Part shown: positions 15,542 through 21,012 of the stretch, one piece after another
Layout: every line of letters begins with the position of its first letter
Position numbering within the stretch: the stretch's first letter is position 1
Source of the DNA: Aquisalimonas sp.
GTDB lineage: Bacteria; Pseudomonadota; Gammaproteobacteria; Nitrococcales; Aquisalimonadaceae
Reading direction: 5' to 3'
Length of the DNA stretch: 21,012 bases
NCBI GenBank assembly: GCA_007127625.1
Contig: SKYZ01000297.1
Coordinates: forward strand, 1 to 21,012
The notes under the pieces: model-generated
Database searches by the model: none
What the model saw: the letters and a program-made list of their open reading frames with translations, nothing else
Told to the model about the DNA's origin: nothing
Program-made: the position numbers and the translations under genes

Positions 15542-16406
15542 AGCACAGGGCCCCGGGCAGGGTGGCTATCAGGACCAGCAGCCCGTAGGCCACGGCGATG
15601 GCGGCGCCCTCGGCCGGGTCGTGGCCGGCTGTTGCCCAGACCGCGGCCGCCGCGCCCTCGCGCAGCCCCCAGCCGGCGATGGTCACCGGGATCAGCATGG
15701 CCAGCAGTACAGGCGGCACCAGGGCCACCAGCTCCAGGCTGGGCAGCGTCGCGCCGATGGCACGTGCCGCGGCCAGGAATACTCCCAGGTAGGTGGCAAC
15801 CACCAGCGCGGAACCGATCAGCTGCAGTGGCAGTGCGTCCGGCGAGAACAAGGCGCGGCGCAGGTCCGTGCTCATACCCGGTCGGTCCTCGATGGTGGCG
15901 GCGGGCAGCAGGGGCGCGGACGCCAGCAGCAACAGGCCGGCGGCGGCCGCCGTGCTCCAGGCCAGAGTCGGTGGTGCCCAGCCGACCAGGGTGAGCACCG
16001 CTGGTACGGCCACCAGGGCCATGACCAGCTGCCCGGAGCCCCGCTCAATGATCACGGCCCGGACTGCCGGCCCGGTGCGGGCCGTCTCCCGGGCGTGCCG
16101 CCAGGCACGGGATGCATCGCCGACGACACCCCCCGGAAGGACCTGGTTGATGAAGCCCGCCAGCAGGTACTCCCGCAGCGCCGCCGTCCAGGGCAGATGC
16201 AGGTCAAGACGGCGGGCGGTGAAATGCCAGCGCCAGGCGGACAGCGTTATCTGCACTGCGGACAGCGCAAGTGCCGCGAGCATCCACCCCGGGTGCAGGC
16301 TGCCCAGGTGCCGGGCAAGCCGGACCGGGTCCACCGCCATCGCCACCGCCGCCAGCAGGCCGATGCTCACCGTCAGGCGCAGCAGCAGCCGACCGCGGGG
16401 CGTCAT
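15507..16406 (-). CDS. LPG-synthase-TM/UPF0104-type membrane flippase
   Basis: A 299-residue integral membrane protein of the lysylphosphatidylglycerol synthase transmembrane (flippase-like) family. About seven to eight hydrophobic helices are visible, with the family block AGFINQVLPGGVVGDASRAWRHAR between early helices and ATIPVTIAGWGLREG-like sequence (LIPVTIAGWGLREGAAA) near the C-terminus. Related proteins (MprF N-terminal domain, AglD-type and hopanoid-locus members) move or help assemble lipid-linked products across the inner membrane. ATG 16406 overlaps the stop of the upstream methyltransferase gene (ATGA), so translation is coupled and little Shine-Dalgarno is needed. It is the last gene of the leftward operon. 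Frame sequence upstream of this start is a shadow of the methyltransferase gene. Confidence 0.87.
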   Translation of the reverse strand: MTPRGRLLLRLTVSIGLLAAVAMAVDPVRLARHLGSLHPGWMLAALALSAVQITLSAWRWHFTARRLDLHLPWTAALREYLLAGFINQVLPGGVVGDASRAWRHARETARTGPAVRAVIIERGSGQLVMALVAVPAVLTLVGWAPPTLAWSTAAAAGLLLLASAPLLPAATIEDRPGMSTDLRRALFSPDALPLQLIGSALVVATYLGVFLAAARAIGATLPSLELVALVPPVLLAMLIPVTIAGWGLREGAAAAVWATAGHDPAEGAAIAVAYGLLVLIATLPGALCFSGPRRTPTTG

Positions 16407-17203
16407 CGTGATTCCGGAGGCAGGGCCAGGAGATCCAGATGGCCCACCTGCAGGGAGACCCGCCCGGTGGTGATCTCCTGTCGCCGGTGGGTGGCCCAGC
16501 GGTGCAGTTCCTGGCGCCGGTCCGGGGCCTGTTCCACGGCGGCGTTGACCCACCCTTCCAGCAGGGCCTGCTGCAGGGCAGCTTTCTCGGGCCCGAGCCG
16601 CCAGGGGCTCGGGCTCAGCCAGGTGTGGAACCCGTGGTCGCGGAAGACCGACTCCGCCGTTGGTCCGCTGTCGGGCCCCAGTGCGGGCCCGAAGCCCTTG
16701 TCCCGCCGCTGGTGGCTGTTGACCAGCGTGTTGACCAGCTCGTCGCCGGCGGCACGGGGTTCCCAGCGGATGGTGCCGTCGTAGCTCAGCGCCAGCAGCA
16801 CGGCGCTGCGCTGCTGCAGGCAGCTTCGGGCCAGCGCGTCCAGCCACGCCCGGGAGACCAGATCCAGCAATGCCGACGCGGTGACCAGGTCCACGCTGCT
16901 GGCAGCCAGCGGATCACCCTGGGTGAGATCGACGCCGCGGCGCTGGACCGAGATCCCGCTGCGGGGCGGGACGGCTTCGACCATCAACGTCCGGTCCTGG
17001 TCCAGCAGAGTCCAGTCCTGGATGGCGGGCAGCACCCGCGCCAGATACCGCAGATTGGCACCGGTGCCGGCGCCCAGGTCCGCAACGTGGATGCGCCGCT
17101 CGCCCAGCCAGTCGGTGAGCGGTGGCAACAGTGCCGCTGCCCGCGCCTCGTGGTCGGCGCGTTCGCGCAGGTGCAGCCAGTCGTCAGAGAATCGAGTGCT
17201 CAA
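16403..17203 (-). CDS. Class I SAM-dependent methyltransferase
   Basis: A 266-residue cytoplasmic methyltransferase. Motif I is VADLGAGTGANLRYL (40-54), the acidic end of strand two is LLDQD (66-70), and VDLVTASALLDLVS follows as the motif II/III region. The substrate cannot be read from the sequence. The start is TTG 17203, chosen because the TGA of the upstream glycosyltransferase overlaps it in TTGA and an AGGA lies six bases before; the next plausible residues begin immediately. Its position between a glycosyltransferase and a flippase suggests it decorates the same product. Codon use is like its neighbours. Confidence 0.85.
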   Translation of the reverse strand: MSTRFSDDWLHLRERADHEARAAALLPPLTDWLGERRIHVADLGAGTGANLRYLARVLPAIQDWTLLDQDRTLMVEAVPPRSGISVQRRGVDLTQGDPLAASSVDLVTASALLDLVSRAWLDALARSCLQQRSAVLLALSYDGTIRWEPRAAGDELVNTLVNSHQRRDKGFGPALGPDSGPTAESVFRDHGFHTWLSPSPWRLGPEKAALQQALLEGWVNAAVEQAPDRRQELHRWATHRRQEITTGRVSLQVGHLDLLALPPESR

Positions 17204-18267
17204 CGAGTGTCCTGTAACCCAAGTTCCGTGATCGCCCCGGCGAAGCGCTCCGCCGCCTGTGGCCAGTCCGGCAGGCCGGCTGCGTGGGTGCTGGCTGCCG
17301 CGGCGGCGCCGGCGCGTGCCTGCGGGTCGCGCAACCAGTGATCCAGCGCTTGCGCCAGGGCATCGGCATCCCCCGGCGGGACCAGTCGCGCGGCCGCCGC
17401 CGGCACAGTGTCGGGGATGGCGCCGCCGGTGGTGCTGATCACCGGCAGCCCGCGGGCCAGCGCTTCGGTGAGAACCATGCCGTACCCCTCGTAATGCGAC
17501 GGCAGTACGAACATGGTGGCACGGTGGTAGAGCTTTGCCAGCGTGGTGCCGTCACAGGCGCCGGTCAAACGGATGCGTGCTGCCAGCCCCGCCGCCGCCA
17601 CCTGCTGCTGCACGTGCCGGGCGAAGGTCGGGTCGGGGTCGGTGGCGCCGGCCAGGGTGGCGCGCCAGGGCAGGTCCGCGAGGCGGGTTAGCGCGGCCAC
17701 CAGGACGTCCTGGCCCTTGCGTGGCGTCAGGCTGGCAACGCACAGCAGTTCCGGCGGGGCGTCTGCGCCGGGGCCGGTGGCCGGCTCGGCGGCATCGGTG
17801 CCCGGCTCGGCGACGCGCAGCCGTTCGGGCCGCACGCCCAACTCGGCCACGCGGCGGGCGGTGAAGGCGCTGGTGACAATGACGCCTTGACAGGCGGCCA
17901 GGGCACGGGCCTCGCGCTCCAGGAAGCGGCGCTGCGTGGCGGTGTCGAGCCCGTTTTCGTCGGCCAGGGGGTGATGGACGAGGGCAACCAGGCACAGCCG
18001 CCCCCGTTGGGCTTCCGCCAGTTGCGGGCTGTCACCCAGGGCGAGCCCGTCGATAACTGTCACCGCACCATCCGGCAAGGCCTCCAGGCTCGCGGCCAGT
18101 GCCGCTGCTGCCGCGGCGTCGACGGCGGGGAAGGTGCCGTCGAGTTCGTGGACGGTCACCCGCCAGCCCTGATCGCGCAGAGCAGCGGTCATGCGGGCGT
18201 CGTAGATGCTTCCGCCGGTGCGCCGGGACAGCGATCCGGGCACGATGACATGCAGCTCGGCGCTCAA
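17200..18267 (-). CDS. Family 4-like glycosyltransferase (GT-B fold)
   Basis: A 355-residue retaining-type glycosyltransferase. The N-terminal half begins with [21 protein letters not shown], a GT-B first strand and glycine-rich loop. The C-terminal donor domain has [17 protein letters not shown] (around Lys184), and the EX7E motif is EGYGMVLTE (Glu260, Glu268) followed by ALARGLPVI. These features point to a nucleotide-sugar donor; sugar and acceptor are unknown. No membrane anchor is seen. The start is TTG 18267, set by a GGAGG Shine-Dalgarno seven bases upstream and a TTGA overlap with the stop of the PTPS-like gene. It is the third gene of the leftward operon. Confidence 0.9.
   Translation of the reverse strand: MSAELHVIVPGSLSRRTGGSIYDARMTAALRDQGWRVTVHELDGTFPAVDAAAAAALAASLEALPDGAVTVIDGLALGDSPQLAEAQRGRLCLVALVHHPLADENGLDTATQRRFLEREARALAACQGVIVTSAFTARRVAELGVRPERLRVAEPGTDAAEPATGPGADAPPELLCVASLTPRKGQDVLVAALTRLADLPWRATLAGATDPDPTFARHVQQQVAAAGLAARIRLTGACDGTTLAKLYHRATMFVLPSHYEGYGMVLTEALARGLPVISTTGGAIPDTVPAAAARLVPPGDADALAQALDHWLRDPQARAGAAAAASTHAAGLPDWPQAAERFAGAITELGLQDTR
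17210..17213 (-). promoter_or_regulatory. Shine-Dalgarno supporting the TTG start of the methyltransferase
   Basis: AGGA on the minus strand, six bases before TTG 17203 and inside the glycosyltransferase coding region. Confidence 0.55.
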
Positions 18268-18683
18268 CCGGTGGCCTCCGGCCCGGGCAGGTCGGCCTCG
18301 TAGCCGGCCCAGGCGACATGGGACTCGTGCAGGGTCACGGCCATGCGGCTCAGTCCCCGGGCCTGCGGGCCCAGCTTGCCATCGCGGATCGCGGCGGCCA
18401 TGCGCTGGAAAATATGCCCCGCCAGGAATTCCGTGGTGGTGTTCTCGCCGGCCAGTTGGGGGGCCTCGTCCAGGTTGCTGTAGTTCAGCGGGGCAAGGAT
18501 CCCGCGAAGCTGCTCACCGGCGAGGCCGATATCCACCACCAGGTTGTCGCTGTCCAGCTCCGGGCGCATGAATGTGACGTCGACCAGATAGGTGGCGCCG
18601 TGGAGCCGCTGGGCCGGGCCGAAGATATCGCCCTGGAAGCTGTGGGCAATCATGATGTGTTCCCGGACAGTGAGACGGTACAT
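18264..18683 (-). CDS. PTPS/QueD-like protein lacking canonical catalytic residues
   Basis: A 139-residue protein of the 6-pyruvoyl-tetrahydropterin synthase/6-carboxytetrahydropterin synthase fold. Compared by eye with E. coli QueD, His14 and His28 keep two zinc-ligand positions. The CxxxHGH block has become AQRLHGA: catalytic Cys is Ala24 and the third zinc His is Ala30. The catalytic Asp-His pair of LDHHYLN is replaced in LNYSNLD (67-68, Asn-Tyr). The pterin-anchoring Glu120 ([12 protein letters not shown]) and the NTTTEFLA segment are kept. It may therefore bind a pterin- or pyrimidine-like ligand but should not do ordinary PTPS or QueD chemistry. ATG 18683 has GGAGG four bases upstream; the gene follows the dehydrogenase after 11 bases and overlaps the glycosyltransferase start. 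Confidence 0.87.
   Translation of the reverse strand: MYRLTVREHIMIAHSFQGDIFGPAQRLHGATYLVDVTFMRPELDSDNLVVDIGLAGEQLRGILAPLNYSNLDEAPQLAGENTTTEFLAGHIFQRMAAAIRDGKLGPQARGLSRMAVTLHESHVAWAGYEADLPGPEATG
18275..18279 (-). promoter_or_regulatory. Shine-Dalgarno deciding the TTG start of the glycosyltransferase
   Basis: GGAGG on the minus strand lies seven bases before TTG 18267, within the 3' end of the upstream gene. It is strong support for the unusual start codon. Confidence 0.65.
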
Positions 18684-18694
18684 GGGGCCTCCGG

Positions 18695-19687
18695 TCAGTA
18701 GCGGATACGGTGGCAGAGGGTGCCCGCGGGCGAGGTGCTCAGGGACTGCATGAGCTCCGGCAGCGCCGTGAACGGGCTTTCGCCGGTGATCAGGAAGTCC
18801 AGCTCCGGTGCCTCCAGCAGCGCCAGGGCAAGCTCCAGGCGGCGCCGGTGGGACCAGCGCGGTGCACGGTGCGGCGGCACACGGCCCACCTGACTGCTGC
18901 GCAGTTGCAACCGGCGGGCGTGAAAGGCCTCGCCCAGCGGTGCGGGCACCGTCTGGTCGCCGTACCAGCTCAGTTCCACCACGGTCGCTTCCAGGGCGGC
19001 ATGCTCCAGGGCGGTTCGCAGCCCCTCGGCGTTGCCGCTGGCGTGGAAGACCAGATCGGCGGGTTCCTCCGGCGGCGTGGTGGCGAAGGCGAGCCCCAGG
19101 GCCGTGGCGCTGTCCGCGCGCTGAGGCAGGGTGTCCACCAGCGTGACCCGGGTGCCGGGGATGGCACTGCACAGCCAGGCGACCAGGTGGCCGATGACGC
19201 CGGCGCCAATGACGTTGATGCGGTCGCCGGGGCCGGGGGCGCCGTCCCAGACCCCGTTGACCGCCGTTTCCATGTTGGCCGCCAGCACGGCGCGGTCGGC
19301 GGGCACGGCGGCGGGAAGCGGGACCACCGCGTCGGCGGGGGCCACGTAGTAGTCCTGGTGCGGGTGCAGGCAGAACACGGTCCGGCCGCGGAGCGCCTCC
19401 GGTCCCTCGATGACCTCGCCCACGTTCATGTAGCCATGGGCCACCGGCCCGGGGAACTCGCCGACCTGGAACGGAGCGCGCATGGCCTGGTACTGGCTTG
19501 GCGGGACTTCACCGCGGAATACCAGGCCTTCGGTTCCGCGGCTGATGCCGGAGTAGAGGCTGCGCACCATGACCTCGCCGTTCCCCGGGGCCTGCAACGG
19601 CGTCTCGACGAGGGCGCCGCGACCGGGTTCCTGGACCTGGAACCGGGACGCGGTTGCGGGCCATTCAGGTGGTCGGGGCGGAGTCAT
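18695..19687 (-). CDS. MDR-superfamily (alcohol dehydrogenase-like) oxidoreductase without catalytic zinc cysteine
   Basis: A medium-chain dehydrogenase/reductase, about 330 residues. The N-terminal GroES-like domain has [12 protein letters not shown] where zinc alcohol dehydrogenases have GIC-H; the cysteine is replaced, so a classical catalytic zinc is unlikely. The Rossmann domain carries [14 protein letters not shown] (GAGVIG at about 161-166) and LVDTLPQR, indicating NAD(P)H use. It resembles BchC-like and other zinc-poor MDR proteins. The frame is open to TTG 19714; ATG 19708 or ATG 19687 are the realistic starts. I list 19687, where protein-like sequence begins; 19708 would add seven residues and places the ATG in a shared sequence block, so it is a serious alternative. 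It is the first gene of the leftward operon and divergent from the phosphatidyltransferase. Confidence 0.83.
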   Translation of the reverse strand: MTPPRPPEWPATASRFQVQEPGRGALVETPLQAPGNGEVMVRSLYSGISRGTEGLVFRGEVPPSQYQAMRAPFQVGEFPGPVAHGYMNVGEVIEGPEALRGRTVFCLHPHQDYYVAPADAVVPLPAAVPADRAVLAANMETAVNGVWDGAPGPGDRINVIGAGVIGHLVAWLCSAIPGTRVTLVDTLPQRADSATALGLAFATTPPEEPADLVFHASGNAEGLRTALEHAALEATVVELSWYGDQTVPAPLGEAFHARRLQLRSSQVGRVPPHRAPRWSHRRRLELALALLEAPELDFLITGESPFTALPELMQSLSTSPAGTLCHRIRY

Positions 19688-19704
19688 CTCTGCTACGCTT
19701 TGTC

Positions 19705-19746
19705 GCATATACAAACATTGTCAGGCCTATACACCATCCATGTACA
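19705..19746. promoter_or_regulatory. Divergent promoter/operator region with repeated T(A/G)TACA hexamers
   Basis: TATACA occurs at 19708-19713 and 19728-19733 (20-base period) and TGTACA at 19741-19746. On the minus strand this gives GTATAGGCCT, ten bases, GTATATGC, nearly the arrangement before the GTP cyclohydrolase gene. TATACA 19728-19733 would suit a -10 box for a rightward start at or near ATG 19740. Confidence 0.4.
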
Positions 19747-20501
19747 TTCCCAGTCTCCCTGCCGGCCGAGGAGTCGGGCGGATACGCCGATACGGGCCGC
19801 CCCGGAGGGTCGTCCAGGATCTGGTCCTCGCGGCCATCGTGTCCATGGTGCTCTGCCTTGCAGTCTACGCCGTTCTGCCGCTGCCGCCGACCCTGCCGGG
19901 TGTTGCCCTGCTGCTGGTCCTGGCCGGCGTCGGGGTGCTGGCGATCACGGCGCACAACCTGCCGGCCGCGGGGCTGGGGGCCGCGAACCGGGTCACCCTG
20001 GGGCGGGCCGTACTGGCGATCCCCGTGCTGGCGCTGGTGCCGTTCCCGGAGGCGCTCACGGACACCGGGCGCTGGCTGGTGGTAACGCTCGCCGGTCTGG
20101 TGCTGGCCCTGGATGGTGTGGATGGCTGGGTGGCGCGGCGTACCGGCACGGCGAGCGGTTTCGGTGCGCGTTTCGACATGGAGCTGGACGCCCTGCTGCT
20201 GCTGGGGTTGTCGGTGCTGGTCTGGCAGGCCGGCCAGGTGGGTGTCTGGGTGCTGCTCATCGGTGGCATGCGGTATGGATTCGTGGCCGCCGCCTGGCTG
20301 TTGCCCTGGATGCGGCAGCCACTACCGCCGTCGTTCCGGCGCAAGACGGCCTGTGTGGTGCAGGGCGTGGTCCTGGTGGTAATCATGGCGCCGGTCATTC
20401 CGCCCGGGCTGGCGTCGCTGGCTGCCGCGCTCGCCCTCGCCGTGCTGGCCGGGTCGTTCGCTTCGGACATCCGCTGGCTTGCGCTGGGGCGGACCCGCTG
20501 A
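19740..20501 (+). CDS. CDP-alcohol phosphatidyltransferase family membrane enzyme
   Basis: A 253-residue integral membrane protein with about six to seven hydrophobic helices. It carries the complete family signature D-G-x2-A-R-x8-G-x3-D-x3-D: Asp128-Gly129, Ala132-Arg133, Gly142, Asp146, Asp150. Such enzymes transfer a substituted phosphate group from a CDP-linked donor (usually CDP-diacylglycerol) to an alcohol acceptor, making phospholipid head groups or related phosphodiesters. The 5' part reads MYIPSLPAGRGVGRIRR, a basic cytoplasmic tail. ATG 19740 has no Shine-Dalgarno; with a TATACA box seven bases upstream a leaderless transcript is possible, or a later start is used. The gene is divergent from the dehydrogenase-led operon and is probably part of the same locus. 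Confidence 0.85.
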   Translation: MYIPSLPAGRGVGRIRRYGPPRRVVQDLVLAAIVSMVLCLAVYAVLPLPPTLPGVALLLVLAGVGVLAITAHNLPAAGLGAANRVTLGRAVLAIPVLALVPFPEALTDTGRWLVVTLAGLVLALDGVDGWVARRTGTASGFGARFDMELDALLLLGLSVLVWQAGQVGVWVLLIGGMRYGFVAAAWLLPWMRQPLPPSFRRKTACVVQGVVLVVIMAPVIPPGLASLAAALALAVLAGSFASDIRWLALGRTR

Positions 20502-20529
20502 TGGTTCGCAGGCCGCCGCGTGCCTTGGT

Positions 20530-20565
20530 GTTACCGTGACTCCGGAGTCACGATAGGTTTGTAAC
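20530..20565. repeat. 18-bp perfect palindrome inside a wider inverted repeat, upstream of the malic enzyme gene
   Basis: CGTGACTCCGGAGTCACG at 20535-20552 is a perfect palindrome. GTTAC (20530-20534) and GTAAC (20561-20565) flank it as an outer, asymmetric inverted pair. It lies between the phosphatidyltransferase stop and the malic enzyme start. With no T-run after it, an operator is more likely than an intrinsic terminator. Confidence 0.55.
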
Positions 20566-20594
20566 GACAACGCCGGGCAACAGCGAGAAAGGTC

Positions 20595-21012
20595 ATGAGC
20601 AAAGACTTCCAGGAACAGGCGCTGCGCTATCACCGGGAGCCGCGCCCCGGAAAGCTGGAGATTACCCCGACCAAGCCGCTGGCCAACCAGCGCGATCTGT
20701 CGCTGGCCTATTCGCCTGGCGTCGGCGCCGCCTGCCAGGCGATCCTGGCCGACCGTGACGAGGCGGCACGCCTGACCATCCGCGGTAATCTGGTGGCGGT
20801 GGTCACCAACGGCACTGCCGTGCTGGGCTTCGGCAACATCGGCCCGCTGGCCGCCAAGCCGGTGATGGAAGGCAAGGCGGTGCTGTTCAAGAAGTACGCG
20901 AACATCGATGTCTTCGACCTGGAGGTGGAGGAAAACGACCCGGAGGAGTTCATCCGTACCGTGGCGCGCCTGGAGCCCACCTTCGGCGGTATCAACCTGG
21001 AGGATATCAAGG
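20595..21012 (+). CDS. maeB: NADP-dependent malic enzyme, N-terminal part (cut by window edge)
   Basis: The reading frame is open from ATG 20595 to the right edge (139 codons visible). The sequence [31 protein letters not shown] and [44 protein letters not shown] is the highly conserved N-terminal part of MaeB-type malic enzymes, which convert malate and NADP to pyruvate, CO2 and NADPH; Tyr39 and the later Lys correspond to the catalytic pair region. MaeB proteins usually carry a phosphotransacetylase-like C-terminal domain, which would lie outside the window. An AAAGG Shine-Dalgarno precedes the start. The gene looks like core metabolism and is separated from the locus to its left by 93 bp containing a palindrome. 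Confidence 0.93.
   Translation, partial: MSKDFQEQALRYHREPRPGKLEITPTKPLANQRDLSLAYSPGVGAACQAILADRDEAARLTIRGNLVAVVTNGTAVLGFGNIGPLAAKPVMEGKAVLFKKYANIDVFDLEVEENDPEEFIRTVARLEPTFGGINLEDIK

Noticed and set aside
20535..20552. Intrinsic terminator at the palindrome after the phosphatidyltransferase gene
   Set aside because: There is no U-run after the stem and the palindrome has no loop of its own; an operator fits better.

Overview
The window is about 21 kb of GC-rich (roughly two-thirds G+C), densely coded bacterial DNA. The gene content (PAAR spike-type protein of a type VI secretion system, several GGDEF proteins, MaeB-type malic enzyme) and codon use suggest a gammaproteobacterium, perhaps from the Ectothiorhodospiraceae/halophilic group. 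That placement is inference only. Every intergenic gap is shorter than 160 bp, and I see no rRNA, tRNA, CRISPR array, insertion sequence or convincing intrinsic terminator.

Left part (1-6363): the 3' part of a PAAR-domain protein that changes reading frame at two G-runs near 943-953 and continues as a DUF2931-like domain; a leftward PAS-GGDEF diguanylate cyclase; a rightward nucleoside 2-deoxyribosyltransferase-like protein; a large KstD/fumarate-reductase-type FAD dehydrogenase; an NTF2/SnoaL-like protein; and an overlapping lipoprotein-type alpha/beta hydrolase. Middle (6503-11748): a membrane PAS-PAS-GGDEF protein, a membrane M48 metalloprotease with a long C-terminal region, and a convergent double-receiver GGDEF response regulator. 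Three likely c-di-GMP synthases therefore lie within about 10 kb.

Right part (11857-20501): ten genes that look like one functional locus although they are read in both directions. Rightward are an FkbM methyltransferase and a creatininase-family amidohydrolase (ATGA overlap). Leftward is a GTP cyclohydrolase II with an intact active site and a decayed RibB-like N-terminal domain. Divergent from it is a stand-alone RibD-type reductase without the deaminase domain. Leftward again come a zinc-less MDR dehydrogenase, a PTPS/QueD-like protein missing the usual catalytic residues, a GT4 glycosyltransferase, a SAM methyltransferase and an LPG-synthase-TM-type flippase; the last four overlap stop to start. 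Divergent from these is a CDP-alcohol phosphatidyltransferase with the full family motif. The combination of GTP-derived pyrimidine/pterin chemistry with glycosyl transfer, methylation, phospholipid head-group transfer and a flippase suggests an undescribed pathway for a membrane-associated or exported, pterin- or diaminopyrimidine-containing glycolipid or glycoside. The regions upstream of the two leftward units share two near-identical sequence blocks, which supports co-regulation.

The window ends inside a MaeB-type malic enzyme gene that is probably not part of the locus.
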